Origin: Botryosphaeria dothidea
Taxonomy: Eukaryota; Ascomycota; Dothideomycetes; Botryosphaeriales; Botryosphaeriaceae
Length of the DNA stretch: 43,655 bases
Reading direction: 5' to 3'
Assembly: GCA_011503125.2 (NCBI GenBank)
Contig: WWBZ02000019.1
Span: 1-43,655, forward strand
Shown piece by piece: positions 1-8,886 of the stretch. The position numbers were made by a program, and so were the translations under genes. The notes under the pieces are model-generated. The model worked only from the letters and a program-made list of their open reading frames with translations, was not told where the DNA came from and made no database searches. Every line of letters begins with the position of its first letter. Position 1 is the first letter of the stretch.

Positions 1-1351
1 ATTAAGGTCTCTAAGCCCGACCTCTATTACGGCGACCGGAAAAAGATCTAAGCTTTTATTATATAGTTAGACGACTATATCTACTTTATCTAAGGCGACT
101 TCGCTAGCCCCGCTAACTAAGTTCTATACGTAAGTATCTATCTTAGAAGATCGGCTAAATAGTAGTTCCGCTTCTTTAAGCGCGAATATTAAGAAAAGCC
201 CTAGTATCTATAGTCCGAGACTACTACGGTCGTCTTTAGCGACTACCGTAACTTTATAAAGTAACTTAAGAGAGCCTTTAGCGGTATCGACGAAACTCGC
301 TTAGCTATACGTACTCTTATAAGCCTTAAATAAAAGAAAATAGTCTAAAACTATATACTACTAGGTTCTAAGACGTAGCCTATACCGCTAAAGAATACTT
401 CGATTTTACTCTACGTACTTTCTACTACTAAGGGCTAAAGAACGAAATTAAGAAAGCTATAACCTACTACGAAGAACTAGAAACTTTTAATAATATAATT
501 AAGCTAGCCGTACTTATAGATAAGCGTCGCTTAGAGAGATAGTTTAATAAAAAGAATATTATACTAATACGTCTAAATTAAGGTGCTTTCGCTATATCTA
601 AGAAGGAGGCGACGCTATAGAACTTAACGCCGCCGAAAAGAGAAAATAAGATAAAAAGGGAAGCGAGGTCGACGCTAATAGACCTAAGAAGAAAAGGACC
701 TCTATAATAAGAAACTATATACTCGCTATACTACTAAATAGAAACCCGGACACCGCTATTTATAAAGAAATAGAAAAAGTAAGACCGCTACGCGCCGCCG
801 AAATAACCGCGTAAGACGAAGAAGCCTCGCTCGACGTCTATAATAAGTAGAGAAGTTAATTACGTAGTACTTAGCTAGACTATCTACTTTAACGATAGCT
901 ACTAAATCTATAAGAGTAATAAGAACGCTACCGGATAGTATCCTTCTAAGCCCCGATAACTAAACCTAGCGACTCGTAACGAGAAAGTATTAGAAATCGA
1001 CGACCTAATCGATAATCTTCCGTATAACGACGAGCTAGTTAATAGTATATACGGGCGAGCTCTATAATAGTATTCTAGAATCTAGCGAGATAGAAAGTAC
1101 CGAATAATAGTAGAACTAAGCTATACTCTCGCGAATTATAGAATATCTAAGCTAATACGGAGATATAAGACGCGTAAAACCTAGCCTAACGCCTATAATT
1201 ACCTAGATACTAGCGCTAAGAATAAATCTTTCTACGTAGTAATACTAAATAGATAACGGAAAGCTTAGTTCCCGATTCTACTAAGATAACTAATAGTACT
1301 TCTAAAGAGAAGCCCTTATTTATATAGCCGAGGAGATAGCCGTCTAGCTAC
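1..1351 (+). pseudogene. RIPed gag of the old chromovirus, N-terminal part
   Basis: This is the gag of the oldest gypsy element in the nest, read on the plus strand through many TAG and TAA stops. Near position 35 the translation gives GDRKK and near 120 VLYAS.YLR, matching GDRKK and VLFASTYLR in the intact gag at 6960-8789. Around 875-935 it retains a degraded form of the post-zinc-knuckle motif: WT, then Tyr where the intact gag has Cys, Cys and His, then a YP dipeptide. At 1010-1040 it reads DNLPYNDELVN, against DSFPLDDELVN in the intact gag. The Cys and His to Tyr changes are what RIP produces. The start of gag and the 5' LTR lie before the window. The frame is broken at 1351 by the intact chromovirus and resumes at 9365. 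Confidence 0.85.
1347..1351. repeat. Target site duplication, left copy (GCTAC)
   Basis: The five bases GCTAC lie directly before the TGTAACG terminus of the left LTR. They recur at 9365-9369 directly after the TAACA terminus of the right LTR. This is the normal 5-bp duplication of a Ty3/gypsy integrase and shows that 1352-9364 is one intact insertion. Confidence 0.93.
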
Positions 1352-1829
1352 TGTAACGAGCGGGCCTCTACCTCTAAGGATCCAAACACCAAAGAGGGTG
1401 GAAACCTGTCGAGGGTTTTCCTTGAGTGGGTACAAGAAGAGGTACGTGAGGAACGAGTAGACGACTGAAGACTGAGCACTGCGTGCGAAGGCCTTGTTAC
1501 TAACAATTGGTGCTGAATTGTTATTGAAGTTGACCACGAAGGTCAAAGCTATCTAGAGAGCGTGGTTTATATACGTAGGAGAGTTCTATACAATCTATGT
1601 GCTCAATAGGCGGGTTGCGCTCAATGGCGCGTAGTCTTCTGAGCGAGCTGTTGTGATTGAGCAGGATGGCTCAGTAGGTGGGGCCCGCTCAGGCAGCCTT
1701 GGCAATCTGAGCGGGTGGGTCTAGTTGAGCGCGAGGTCACGTGACCTCGGATCTTTATGACCCCGACTTCTGTTGTTCCGGCGGGGCTGATCCCTAACTT
1801 CCTCAACCTGTGGAGGCTGCGCCGTAACA
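1352..1829 (-). repeat. 3' LTR of the intact chromovirus
   Basis: This is a 478-bp long terminal repeat, TGTAACG to GTAACA on the plus strand, identical by eye to 8887-9364. Relative to the element it is the 3' LTR and supplies the polyadenylation region. It also lies upstream of the antisense ORF, whose transcript would have to start in or just after this LTR. A TTTATATA sequence at about 1566-1573 is close to palindromic and could act in either direction. Confidence 0.95.
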
Positions 1830-1842
1830 CTATCCCCCCCTT
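1830..1842 (-). other. Polypurine tract of the intact chromovirus
   Basis: On the minus strand the bases before the 3' LTR read AAGGGGGGGATAG, then TGTTACGG at the LTR start. This is the plus-strand priming site for reverse transcription. Very similar purine tracts followed by TGTTACG or its RIPed form TATTACG precede the LTRs at 24354 and 31989. Confidence 0.88.
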
Positions 1843-1926
1843 AAGGATCTTCGGCCCGAAGATTCTTCCGTATTGCCTATTTCCTTGTGGGTTCTTCCTG
1901 GCTTACTTTCTCTCCGTAAGTCCATC

Positions 1927-2910
1927 ATGTCTAAACGTAAGCGGGATACTACGGAGGAACGACGTCGTTTGGCGGCCCTCGTGGAGTCTATTTCCTTTCC
2001 CGCGATTCGTCCCTGCTTTGATTGTGAACTAAACGGTAGGCCGTGTAAGGTTGCTCCGGAACACGATCGTTGTGGTGCTTGTATTGCGAAGGGTACTACG
2101 ATGTGTGATGCGAAGAAGATGTCGCTTTCTGGAGGTAGGTGGTCTTTTCTTCTGTCCGGGATGCTTGCTCACGTTTTTCTAGCCTTAAGTCTTCGCCGCG
2201 AGCAGGAGAAGTTAAAGGCCAAGGAGGCCGAGGCTCAAGAGAAGTTTCTGGCTTCTCTGGCTGATCTTGATAGGCTCCGTGCTGTTCAGGAGGAAGAGCG
2301 AGTGCGCTTACGGCGGGAGCAAGAGGAGATGCATCGTCGTCATGAGGAGGTCCTGCGATGCCAGGAGAAAGAGCTAGGGACTGTTGCTGCTCGTTTGAAA
2401 CGGTTGCGGGCCAACCAGCGTTTGTTGGAGGAGCGTGGTTACAAGGCTCTTCTTGCTGAGTCTGGTAGTTTGGCCGCGTTGGATGAGCATGATCGTCGGG
2501 AAGCGGAGGAGTTGCTGGCTGCGCTGGCCGAGGATGAGGGGTACGCTCCTGACCCTGAGAATTCTGAGGGTCCGTCCGCGTCAAAACGGCCACGTCACGA
2601 GACGGTGGGTCTTGCTGCGCCGCATGTGGCTGAGTCTGCCGAGTCTGCCGGCGAGCCTGTGGCTGGTGCGAAATCTCCGTGCTCTCCTGAGCCTGTGAAT
2701 TCTGCCCGTTTATCCCCTATCTTGAGGGTCTCTCGCCGTTCTCGTTCGGGGACGACCTCGTTTCCGTGGGAGGTCGGGATTTTGACGGTGGAATTCTGTG
2801 ACGAGATCTGGATGTATGTCGTCCTTGGGTACCCATTGGTTATCCTCATTTCCGTATCCTTCCCATTTGACAAGATATTTGAGCTGATGTCCGAATCTTT
2901 TGCAGTCTAA
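1927..2910 (+). CDS. Antisense ORF: six-cysteine plus coiled-coil protein carried by the chromovirus
   Basis: This frame runs opposite to gag-pol, between the end of pol and the 3' LTR. The frame is open from 1873, but that is a TTG. The first ATG is 1927, with A at -3, giving 327 codons before splicing. Residues 1-14 are basic (SKRKR), a possible nuclear signal. Six cysteines at 30, 33, 40, 49, 52 and 60 form C-x2-C-x6-C-x8-C-x2-C-x7-C, probably zinc-binding. An in-frame 48-nt intron is likely at 2135-2182. A long Arg/Glu/Leu-rich coiled coil follows (about residues 88-215), then a Ser/Pro/Ala tail. The last 201 nt overlap pol tail to tail, and the final ~40 residues may simply be antisense chromodomain. 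RIPed relatives at 14676-15395 and 23560-24240 keep the cysteine spacing, the coiled coil and intron signals. That argues for a real protein. The function is unknown; a nucleic-acid-binding or regulatory role is only inferred. Confidence 0.75.
   Translation: MSKRKRDTTEERRRLAALVESISFPAIRPCFDCELNGRPCKVAPEHDRCGACIAKGTTMCDAKKMSLSGGRWSFLLSGMLAHVFLALSLRREQEKLKAKEAEAQEKFLASLADLDRLRAVQEEERVRLRREQEEMHRRHEEVLRCQEKELGTVAARLKRLRANQRLLEERGYKALLAESGSLAALDEHDRREAEELLAALAEDEGYAPDPENSEGPSASKRPRHETVGLAAPHVAESAESAGEPVAGAKSPCSPEPVNSARLSPILRVSRRSRSGTTSFPWEVGILTVEFCDEIWMYVVLGYPLVILISVSFPFDKIFELMSESFAV
2135..2182 (+). other. Probable 48-nt spliceosomal intron in the antisense ORF
   Basis: GTAGGT at 2135 fits a fungal 5' splice site. 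A CTCAC branch-like sequence lies at about 2168-2172, and a pyrimidine run ends in TCTAG at 2182. The length is a multiple of three and the insert has no stop, so the ORF stays open if unspliced. Splicing would remove a hydrophobic stretch between the Cys motif and the coiled coil. The related RIPed ORF has GTAAGT...CTAAC...CTAG (14929-14975, 47 nt) at the same place, where splicing would be required to keep the frame. Confidence 0.65.
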
Positions 2911-5900
2911 GATTTTCTCGACTGGGTATTCGTCTTCTTCGGCATCTGGGTTTTCTGGGATTATCTCTTCTGGAGTTTCTGGGATTGTGGCGTTTTCTGG
3001 TGCTGGCTCGAGCAATGCCACGTGAAAGGTGGAATTCATTCGTGTCGTTGCTGGCAATTTGAGTCGATACGTAACGTTTCCAAGTTTTTCTGAAATTTCG
3101 AATGGACCGGTTTTCTTGAAATCCAATTTGTCGCTTGGTCGCTTCGATTTGATGTTTTTTGTGAGGAGGTATACTTTATCCCCCCTCTTTAGGTTCGGTG
3201 CCGCCTGGTGCCGTCTGTTGTAGTACTTGGACATCATGATTCGTACGTGCTCGAGGTCGAGACTGATGGCTTTGTGTAGTTCTTTTAGCTGCTCGGCTTT
3301 AAGAACACCTTGTTGGGCCAATTTTCGACTTGGGATGGCTTCTCTATACGCGTCTGGTTCGAATCCATAGTTGGCAAAGAACGGGGATACGTTGGTTGAC
3401 TCTTGTTTGGCGCTGTTGTAGGCGAACTGTGCCATAGGTAGCCATGTGGCCCAATCGTCCTGTGGGTAGTTGACGAAACAGCGGAGATATTGTTCGAGAG
3501 TCCGGTTCATCCGTTCTGTCTGACCGTCCGTTTGCGGGTGTGCGGTTGTAGAGAGTTTGTTCTTAGCCCCAAGTTGACGCATGAGCGTTTGCCAGAATTC
3601 AGAACGCATTAGCTTATCTCTGTCCGAAACCAGTTCTTCCGGCATTCCGTAATCCGCGAAGATGTATCGGAGGAACGTATGAGCTAGCTGCTCTGCATTC
3701 GATGCCTCGAGGTAGGGCAAGAAGTAAGCGTACTTCGTGAGTCTGTCGACAAAGACTAGGATCGAGTCGTGCTTAACTCCGGTAAGCGAGTCTCTAGACT
3801 GTGGCAGCTTCGTAATAAAGTCTAGCGTAACCGATTGCCATGGTCGTTCTGGAACTTCTAGGGGTTGTAGTTGTCCGTACGGAGCGTGTGTCGCGGCTTT
3901 GCTTCTAATGCAAAGGTCACATTGCGAGACTATGCGCTGGACTGTCTTCCGTAACCCTGGAAAGTAGAAGTTTCGTGTGATCCTTTCGGTTGTCCTGTCG
4001 ATGCCCTGATGTCCATGCGCGGGTGCTTCGTGTATATCCTTGACTAGTACTTCTCGCAGTCTTGCCGGGACATAGATTAATCCTTTGAAGAGAAGCGTTC
4101 CTTCCCTATCTCGAGCAATACGCGGGTCGTCCTCAAGCGCTAAAAGTTCCTGCGCGAAGGAGTCCTGTGCGTATGCTTCTCGGATCTTCAGATGCCATGG
4201 GTTTGACTCGATGCGAAGCATTGGGAAAGACGGTCTGGCAAGGGTGAGCGATCCATCGCTATCCACTGCGAACACTGCAGGGTGCGGCTCGATTCGTCCT
4301 TCCATGTAGTCTACCCTTCTGCTGAGTGCGTCAGCGGCGGCGTTATCTACACCTTTTCTATGTGTAATCTTAAAATCGTAGGAGGCCATTTCTTCAGACC
4401 AGCGAACCTGTCGTCGGTTCAGCTCCTTAGTCGTGGTGAAGCGCGTGAGGTTTTGATGATCGCAGTGCACTACCACCTGGTAGCTGGCTCCTTCAAGATA
4501 GTGTCTCCATTGCTTGAATGCTGAGACGATAGCTAAGAGCTCCTTGTCGTGAGTATCGTAGTTGAGCTCTGCCGGTGTGAACTTCCTAGAGTAAAACGCG
4601 ATTGGGTGCCATCGACCTTGATCGTCAGGCTGGCTGAGACATGCTCCGAGGGCGAATCCTGACGCATCAGTTTCTACTTCGATAGGTTTGTCGGGATCAT
4701 ATATCCCTAGAACCGGTGCTTCGCAAAACATGCGTTTAAGCGATTCGAAGGCTTGCTGCTGATCGTCTCCCCATTTGAAGCCATGCTCCTTTCGAGTGAG
4801 TCGCGTTAAAGGTTCCGTGACCTTTGAGTAGTTCCAAATGAACTTTCGGTAGAAGTTCGCGAATCCAAGGAAAGACTGAACTTCCTTGATCGTCTTGGGT
4901 ACTGGCCATTCTCTAATGGAATCCAGTTTCGAGTCGTCCATACCGACGTGACCTGGGGTGATGACAAAGCCTAAGAATTCTGTCCTTTGAACGTGCCATT
5001 CGCATTTCTCGGGTGCGATAGACAGATTCTTTGCCTGGAGGGCTTCTAGGACCTTTCTGACATGCTTCTTATGATCCTCGAGGGTCTCTGAAAAGATGAG
5101 GATATCGTCGAGGTAAGCTAAGCAGAAGATATCCAAGTATTCGCGCAGCGTATCGTTGACAAGATTTTGGAAAGTTGCTGGCGCGTTGGTAAGCCCGAAT
5201 GGCATAACCGTATACTCGTAGAGTCCTAGCCTCGTTCTGAAGGCTGTCTTCCATTCTTCCCCTTCTTTGATCCTAACCAGGTGATATCCTTCCCGGAGGT
5301 CCAGCTTCGTAAAGTACTTTGCTTTCCCTAACTTGTCCTGGAGCTCGTCGATGCGTGGGAGCGGATAGCGGTTCTTGATCGTGATGTCGTTGAGTTGTCG
5401 GTAGTCGACACAGAGGCGTAGTTTGCCATTCTTCTTTGGGACGAAAAGGATCGGATATCCGGCTGATGACGTTGAAGGCCGAATATATCCGCGTTCGAGG
5501 TTCTTCTCGATGTATTCCCTTAAAGCCTCCATTTCCTTTGCTGATAAGGAGTAGATGGGCTTATAAGCTGGCTTCGTGCCCGGCTTGAGTGGAATCTCGT
5601 GGTCCCATGGTTGATGCTTCGGCAAATCTCCTTTTCCTCTTTCTTGGCAAACGGCTTTTAAGTCCCAGTACTCGCTGGGTACCGTTTCCATTTCCGGTAT
5701 TGGAGGTTCTCCGTATGGATTGTTCCATGTCTCCAAACTACCGTGTTGTCCCCTTCTAATCCTCGCGGGATCGTCTCCTCCAATGGGAGTAGGACTATCC
5801 TCATCCTTAAGCCTTTCCCGTGCGGCCTTGGCTAGTGCTCTCTGTTGCACCGCCTGTGAGGGTTTGATGTACATGAGGCAGACCTGCTGGCCTTGGCGTC

Positions 5901-6945
5901 TCATACGCTTGAATGCCTCTCCTGAGATTGTCTGGACGTCGACTTGAGGTTCAGTGGCTGCTAATTGCTTACGCGAAGCCTTACTCTTAGCCTTATGCCT
6001 TTTCCTCGTAGTCCTTCGTGACGTATGCTGTACTTGTTCGTCGGGAATACTAGACTCGGTTGGTCTTACTCCGCTTGAGGTGCTGCATTTTACCGAGGAG
6101 GCGGCGTCTCGTACGCTACTGTCCTGGTCCTGTTTTACGCTTTCCTTAAGGTTGCCGTTGATGCTGCCGTCGCTGGGCCTTACGCCATCATTGCCGTTGA
6201 TGCTGCCGTCACTGGGCCTCACGCCATCGTGGCTAGAGTCGTATCTTAAGTCGGGGGTATCGTTTCGCTTAGTAGGGCTTATTCCTGCAATAGGGTTGCA
6301 TTTTACCGAGGAGGCTTCGCTACTTGCGTCGCAGTCCTGGTGCTGACTTACACCACTATCGGAGTCGCCTACACAGTTGCCACATTCAGGCCTTACACTG
6401 GCTACTTCCCGTGTTGATGTCGATAGGAGCTTTCGAAGGGTATCCAACAACCCATTCTCCTTCTGTAATCCTTGTTTTCGTAGGAGGTCCTCGAGCTCCT
6501 CTCGAAAGATAATGGAGTCTCCTTCTCCGAAGTCGAAGATAGGTTTCTGTGTCCGGATCCAGGGCATACCTAGAATGATATCGTGCCCAGGAATACGTTG
6601 GACGTCGAGGGAAATCCGTTCTTGATGGTTCCCTATCTGGAGGGTTGCTTCCTCCGTTTCTATCTTTACCCAGCCTTCTCCGTAGGCTGCCTGGGATCCG
6701 TCGAATCCACTGAGGGGATACGGTTCCTGTTTCTTGCGGTATGGGATATTCATCTTCTGCACAAGCTCGTTGTGGATGAAATTTCCGCTTGATCCTGTAT
6801 CGATCAGGATTCTAGTGGGTACTCCGTTGAGTATTCCTTGTGTCTTGAACTGTTTCCATAGGTTTGGTCCGGTAAGAGTTTCCGTTTCCGATGTGCGCGA
6901 TACCATATGAAGGGACCTAGACTGTGGCCCCTGGGTTGGTCCCAT
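2710..6945 (-). CDS. pol: Pol polyprotein (PR-RT-RH-IN-chromodomain) of the intact chromovirus
   Basis: This 1411-residue polyprotein copies and integrates the element. A retropepsin is visible as DTGSS at residues 49-53. Next is a Ser/Asp-rich linker with a 13-residue tandem duplication (about 239-264). Reverse transcriptase spans about 450-715 with YLDD at 611-614. RNase H has VETDASG (D760) and HCDHQNL (D829). Integrase has an HHCC finger (H972, H979, C1009, C1012) and a D1042, D1108, E1144 triad with DD35E spacing. A GPY/F module follows (about 1276-1298), then a C-terminal chromodomain (about 1339-1391) with VEKIL and LVKWEGY, which in this group directs integration to marked chromatin. 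The ATG at 6945 lies 14 nt past the gag stop. The frame is open back to 6963, so synthesis as Gag-Pol by -1 frameshifting is more likely than independent initiation. No inactivating change is visible. Confidence 0.96.
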   Translation of the reverse strand: MGPTQGPQSRSLHMVSRTSETETLTGPNLWKQFKTQGILNGVPTRILIDTGSSGNFIHNELVQKMNIPYRKKQEPYPLSGFDGSQAAYGEGWVKIETEEATLQIGNHQERISLDVQRIPGHDIILGMPWIRTQKPIFDFGEGDSIIFREELEDLLRKQGLQKENGLLDTLRKLLSTSTREVASVRPECGNCVGDSDSGVSQHQDCDASSEASSVKCNPIAGISPTKRNDTPDLRYDSSHDGVRPSDGSINGNDGVRPSDGSINGNLKESVKQDQDSSVRDAASSVKCSTSSGVRPTESSIPDEQVQHTSRRTTRKRHKAKSKASRKQLAATEPQVDVQTISGEAFKRMRRQGQQVCLMYIKPSQAVQQRALAKAARERLKDEDSPTPIGGDDPARIRRGQHGSLETWNNPYGEPPIPEMETVPSEYWDLKAVCQERGKGDLPKHQPWDHEIPLKPGTKPAYKPIYSLSAKEMEALREYIEKNLERGYIRPSTSSAGYPILFVPKKNGKLRLCVDYRQLNDITIKNRYPLPRIDELQDKLGKAKYFTKLDLREGYHLVRIKEGEEWKTAFRTRLGLYEYTVMPFGLTNAPATFQNLVNDTLREYLDIFCLAYLDDILIFSETLEDHKKHVRKVLEALQAKNLSIAPEKCEWHVQRTEFLGFVITPGHVGMDDSKLDSIREWPVPKTIKEVQSFLGFANFYRKFIWNYSKVTEPLTRLTRKEHGFKWGDDQQQAFESLKRMFCEAPVLGIYDPDKPIEVETDASGFALGACLSQPDDQGRWHPIAFYSRKFTPAELNYDTHDKELLAIVSAFKQWRHYLEGASYQVVVHCDHQNLTRFTTTKELNRRQVRWSEEMASYDFKITHRKGVDNAAADALSRRVDYMEGRIEPHPAVFAVDSDGSLTLARPSFPMLRIESNPWHLKIREAYAQDSFAQELLALEDDPRIARDREGTLLFKGLIYVPARLREVLVKDIHEAPAHGHQGIDRTTERITRNFYFPGLRKTVQRIVSQCDLCIRSKAATHAPYGQLQPLEVPERPWQSVTLDFITKLPQSRDSLTGVKHDSILVFVDRLTKYAYFLPYLEASNAEQLAHTFLRYIFADYGMPEELVSDRDKLMRSEFWQTLMRQLGAKNKLSTTAHPQTDGQTERMNRTLEQYLRCFVNYPQDDWATWLPMAQFAYNSAKQESTNVSPFFANYGFEPDAYREAIPSRKLAQQGVLKAEQLKELHKAISLDLEHVRIMMSKYYNRRHQAAPNLKRGDKVYLLTKNIKSKRPSDKLDFKKTGPFEISEKLGNVTYRLKLPATTRMNSTFHVALLEPAPENATIPETPEEIIPENPDAEEDEYPVEKILDCKRFGHQLKYLVKWEGYGNEDNQWVPKDDIHPDLVTEFHRQNPDLPRKRGRPRTRTARDPQDRG
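6151..6230 (-). repeat. Two-copy 39-bp tandem repeat in the pol linker
   Basis: Two adjacent copies of a 39-bp unit encode DGVRPSDGSINGN twice. The RIPed relative has the same duplication at about 18764-18842, so it predates the split between the two elements. It lies in the protease-RT linker, a region with little structural constraint. Confidence 0.8.
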
Positions 6946-6969
6946 TGCCGTAGGGCCGTCTAGTTTTTT
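6917..6969 (-). promoter_or_regulatory. -1 ribosomal frameshift signal at the gag/pol junction
   Basis: On the minus strand gag ends CCA AAA AAC TAG. The heptamer A AAA AAC (6969-6963) is a canonical X XXY YYZ slippery site in the gag frame, touching the stop codon (6962-6960). A -1 slip gives CTA GAC GGC and is in phase with pol. Downstream arms can pair: CTAGAC (6963-6958) with GTCTAG (6922-6917), and GGCCC (6957-6953) with GGGCC (6930-6926). A small TGGG/CCCA hairpin sits inside. The heptamer and stop are retained in the RIPed relative at 19582-19573. Confidence 0.85.
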
Positions 6970-8789
6970 GGCATAGGGTAGCCGTAGACTTCACTGTGCA
7001 TATAGTCTTCCCATTCGTTGACTTGGAGATATGCTTGCTTCCAGTTGGTCCATTTGTCGGAGTTCTGCTTCCTTCGCCAGTAGACTTTGTCCTTTCGAAC
7101 CTGATATCTAAAGGTTGGTCGATTGAGCTTCTTGTCCGGAATCCACTGGAGTGTACGATGCTGGATCGTTGCCGTGCCGTACTGGCAGAGAATCCGTGCT
7201 AGTTCCCGGAGGGAGTCGTAGTCTGCTTGCTCGCGTGCTGAGGTTCCTTGGTGGTGGCGTTCGACGAGTGTCGTTTCTTTGGTCACCGGAAGTTCGTACT
7301 TCTTCCCGTCTTGTTCAATTCGGGTTTCCCAAAGGGTGTTCTGACGCCATCCCCAAATGACCGTAAGCGCGATGCCTTTCTGATGCGGAATCCAGATTGT
7401 TTGACTAAGATTGCCCCATTCGTCCCGTAGGTGGTTGCCAATGCCGTATCTTTCAGCGAGAACTTCTAACGAGACGAGGGTGTCTAGTTTGTCCGATGGT
7501 ATAGGTGCATTATCTGACTGCGTTTCACTAGTACTCTCGTATAGTTCTCCTGTTTCGCTGTTGACAAGTTCGTCGTCTAGAGGGAAACTATCGATGATAT
7601 CGTCGGTTTCGATGACTTCTTCGTTCCTGGTCATCATACCGAAGTTTCGAGGTTCGTGGGGGTACCATCCAGAGATATCCTTGCTGGTTTGGTGCGTCTG
7701 ACAGCCGTCATCGTAACAGGCTGTCCAGTGTAGCGTATCGTGGTTGTCTTGGCGAGATGCAACCGACGCTTCACGCTGAGCGCTCGAAGTCTGCTTGTTG
7801 TCCTTCTTGCTGCGAGGGTTCTGCGGACACTTAGGAGAGAAGTGTTTGTCACTGCCGCAGGTGATGCAGAGTCGATCCTTATAGCGCTGTTTCTGCTCAT
7901 CCGTCCAGTTCGGGTTAGGTCCCTTGGGCTTCTTGTTGTTGTGACCATTGTTGCCCTTCTTGGAATCCTGTCTGTTGGCCGCGTCGAGGGCCATAGCGTC
8001 TCCGCCTTCGAGGGTTGTTCTTTCACGGCGGGGCTTCGAGGTGTTGGATTGTCGAGAACCCATCTTCCATTCGTACATGCGACCGTCGATCTGAGACGCA
8101 AGGTCTACCATCTTCTGAAAGGTAGGTGGGTATTCGTGAGTGATCATGTTCTTCTTGACTTCGTCCTTCAGGCCTTTATAGAAGAGGTCGCGGAAAGTCT
8201 CGTCTGACCATTCGAGGTAGGCTGCAAGCTGCTGAAACTTGGTTGCGTAGACAGCTACAGATCCCATCTGTCTAACGGTCATAATATCGTTAGAGGCTTT
8301 GCGGACTTCGTCCCGATCGTTGAAAGTGGCCCTAAGGTTGTCTGCGAATCCCGTGTAGGTGTCGAAGATTTCCTTGGTCTTTGCCCGTCTCTTCTCGAGA
8401 GAGTGTTCGTTGGCTAGGTGGTCGCGAAGGTATGGTTCCATCCATGCTTCTGCCGTTCCTCTGAGGTAGGTTGATGCGAAGAGCACTTCTTCGGCGTCGT
8501 TGTCGAATTGTGCTTGGTTAAACTGGAGGTAGCGTTGCATCTGGAGTAGGAAGGATTGGAGCTTCTTCCTGTCCCCATCGAACTTCTCGGGTGCCGCTAC
8601 TTTAACCTTAGTAGCGCTCCGCTTTGTCGTGTGCTCGATCAGTCGAGCGTTCTGAGCTTTCAACTCCTCGATGAGTTGTAAGAGCTCAGCTCTGGTAGGC
8701 TCTGTTTGCAGCGCGGGCGGAGCACGCCCTGGGGCACCCTCAGCGCGGCCCTCCGTTGGGTCGACGTCCATCTGAGATCCTGGTGCCAT
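6960..8789 (-). CDS. gag: Gag protein of the intact chromovirus
   Basis: This 609-residue structural protein forms the virus-like particle. A short N-terminal helix (TRAELLQLIEELKAQNARL, about 32-50) precedes the capsid-like domain (about 65-240), which has the usual fungal gypsy features GDRKKLQSF, TYLRGTAEAW and YATKFQQLAAYLEW. A CCHC zinc knuckle lies at C308, C311, H316 and C321. Unusually, about 290 residues follow it. That extension contains WTACYDDGCQTH and GWYP, resembling a second zinc-binding motif, then an acidic stretch and a Trp/Tyr-rich C-terminal domain. The older element's gag at 1-1351 and 9365-9640 shares this extension, so it is a stable part of this lineage. The ATG at 8789 follows a 97-nt gap from the LTR. 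The stop at 6960 carries the frameshift site. Confidence 0.95.
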   Translation of the reverse strand: MAPGSQMDVDPTEGRAEGAPGRAPPALQTEPTRAELLQLIEELKAQNARLIEHTTKRSATKVKVAAPEKFDGDRKKLQSFLLQMQRYLQFNQAQFDNDAEEVLFASTYLRGTAEAWMEPYLRDHLANEHSLEKRRAKTKEIFDTYTGFADNLRATFNDRDEVRKASNDIMTVRQMGSVAVYATKFQQLAAYLEWSDETFRDLFYKGLKDEVKKNMITHEYPPTFQKMVDLASQIDGRMYEWKMGSRQSNTSKPRRERTTLEGGDAMALDAANRQDSKKGNNGHNNKKPKGPNPNWTDEQKQRYKDRLCITCGSDKHFSPKCPQNPRSKKDNKQTSSAQREASVASRQDNHDTLHWTACYDDGCQTHQTSKDISGWYPHEPRNFGMMTRNEEVIETDDIIDSFPLDDELVNSETGELYESTSETQSDNAPIPSDKLDTLVSLEVLAERYGIGNHLRDEWGNLSQTIWIPHQKGIALTVIWGWRQNTLWETRIEQDGKKYELPVTKETTLVERHHQGTSAREQADYDSLRELARILCQYGTATIQHRTLQWIPDKKLNRPTFRYQVRKDKVYWRRKQNSDKWTNWKQAYLQVNEWEDYMHSEVYGYPMPKN

Positions 8790-8876
8790 TGTATGCTTTC
8801 CCTAAACGCGTTAGGCGGGGTGATACTTAACCTAATAACTCGTTCTTCCTGAACGGTCCCTCTCCTTGCAAGGATG

Positions 8877-8886
8877 GTGGTCAAAG
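8877..8886 (-). other. Primer-binding site, self-priming type
   Basis: After the 5' LTR the minus strand reads CT then TTGACCAC (8884-8877). It does not begin with TGG, as a tRNA-primed site normally would. It is the exact complement of GTGGTCAA at 9072-9065 in the LTR, which lies ~30 nt past a TATA box and so near the predicted mRNA 5' end. This is the layout of Tf1/sushi elements, whose mRNA primes its own reverse transcription. Confidence 0.72.

Noticed and set aside
2096..2593. 165-codon minus-strand frame opposite the antisense ORF
   Set aside because: It mirrors the coiled-coil region in another frame, has low-complexity Pro/Gln/Thr composition, and lacks the intron and motif conservation of the plus-strand frame.
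5954..6346. Plus-strand frames within pol and gag (for example 5954-6346, 4085-4309, 7740-8207)
   Set aside because: They are antisense shadows of the intact gag and pol, with no conserved motif and no counterpart in the RIPed copies beyond that expected from the sense gene.
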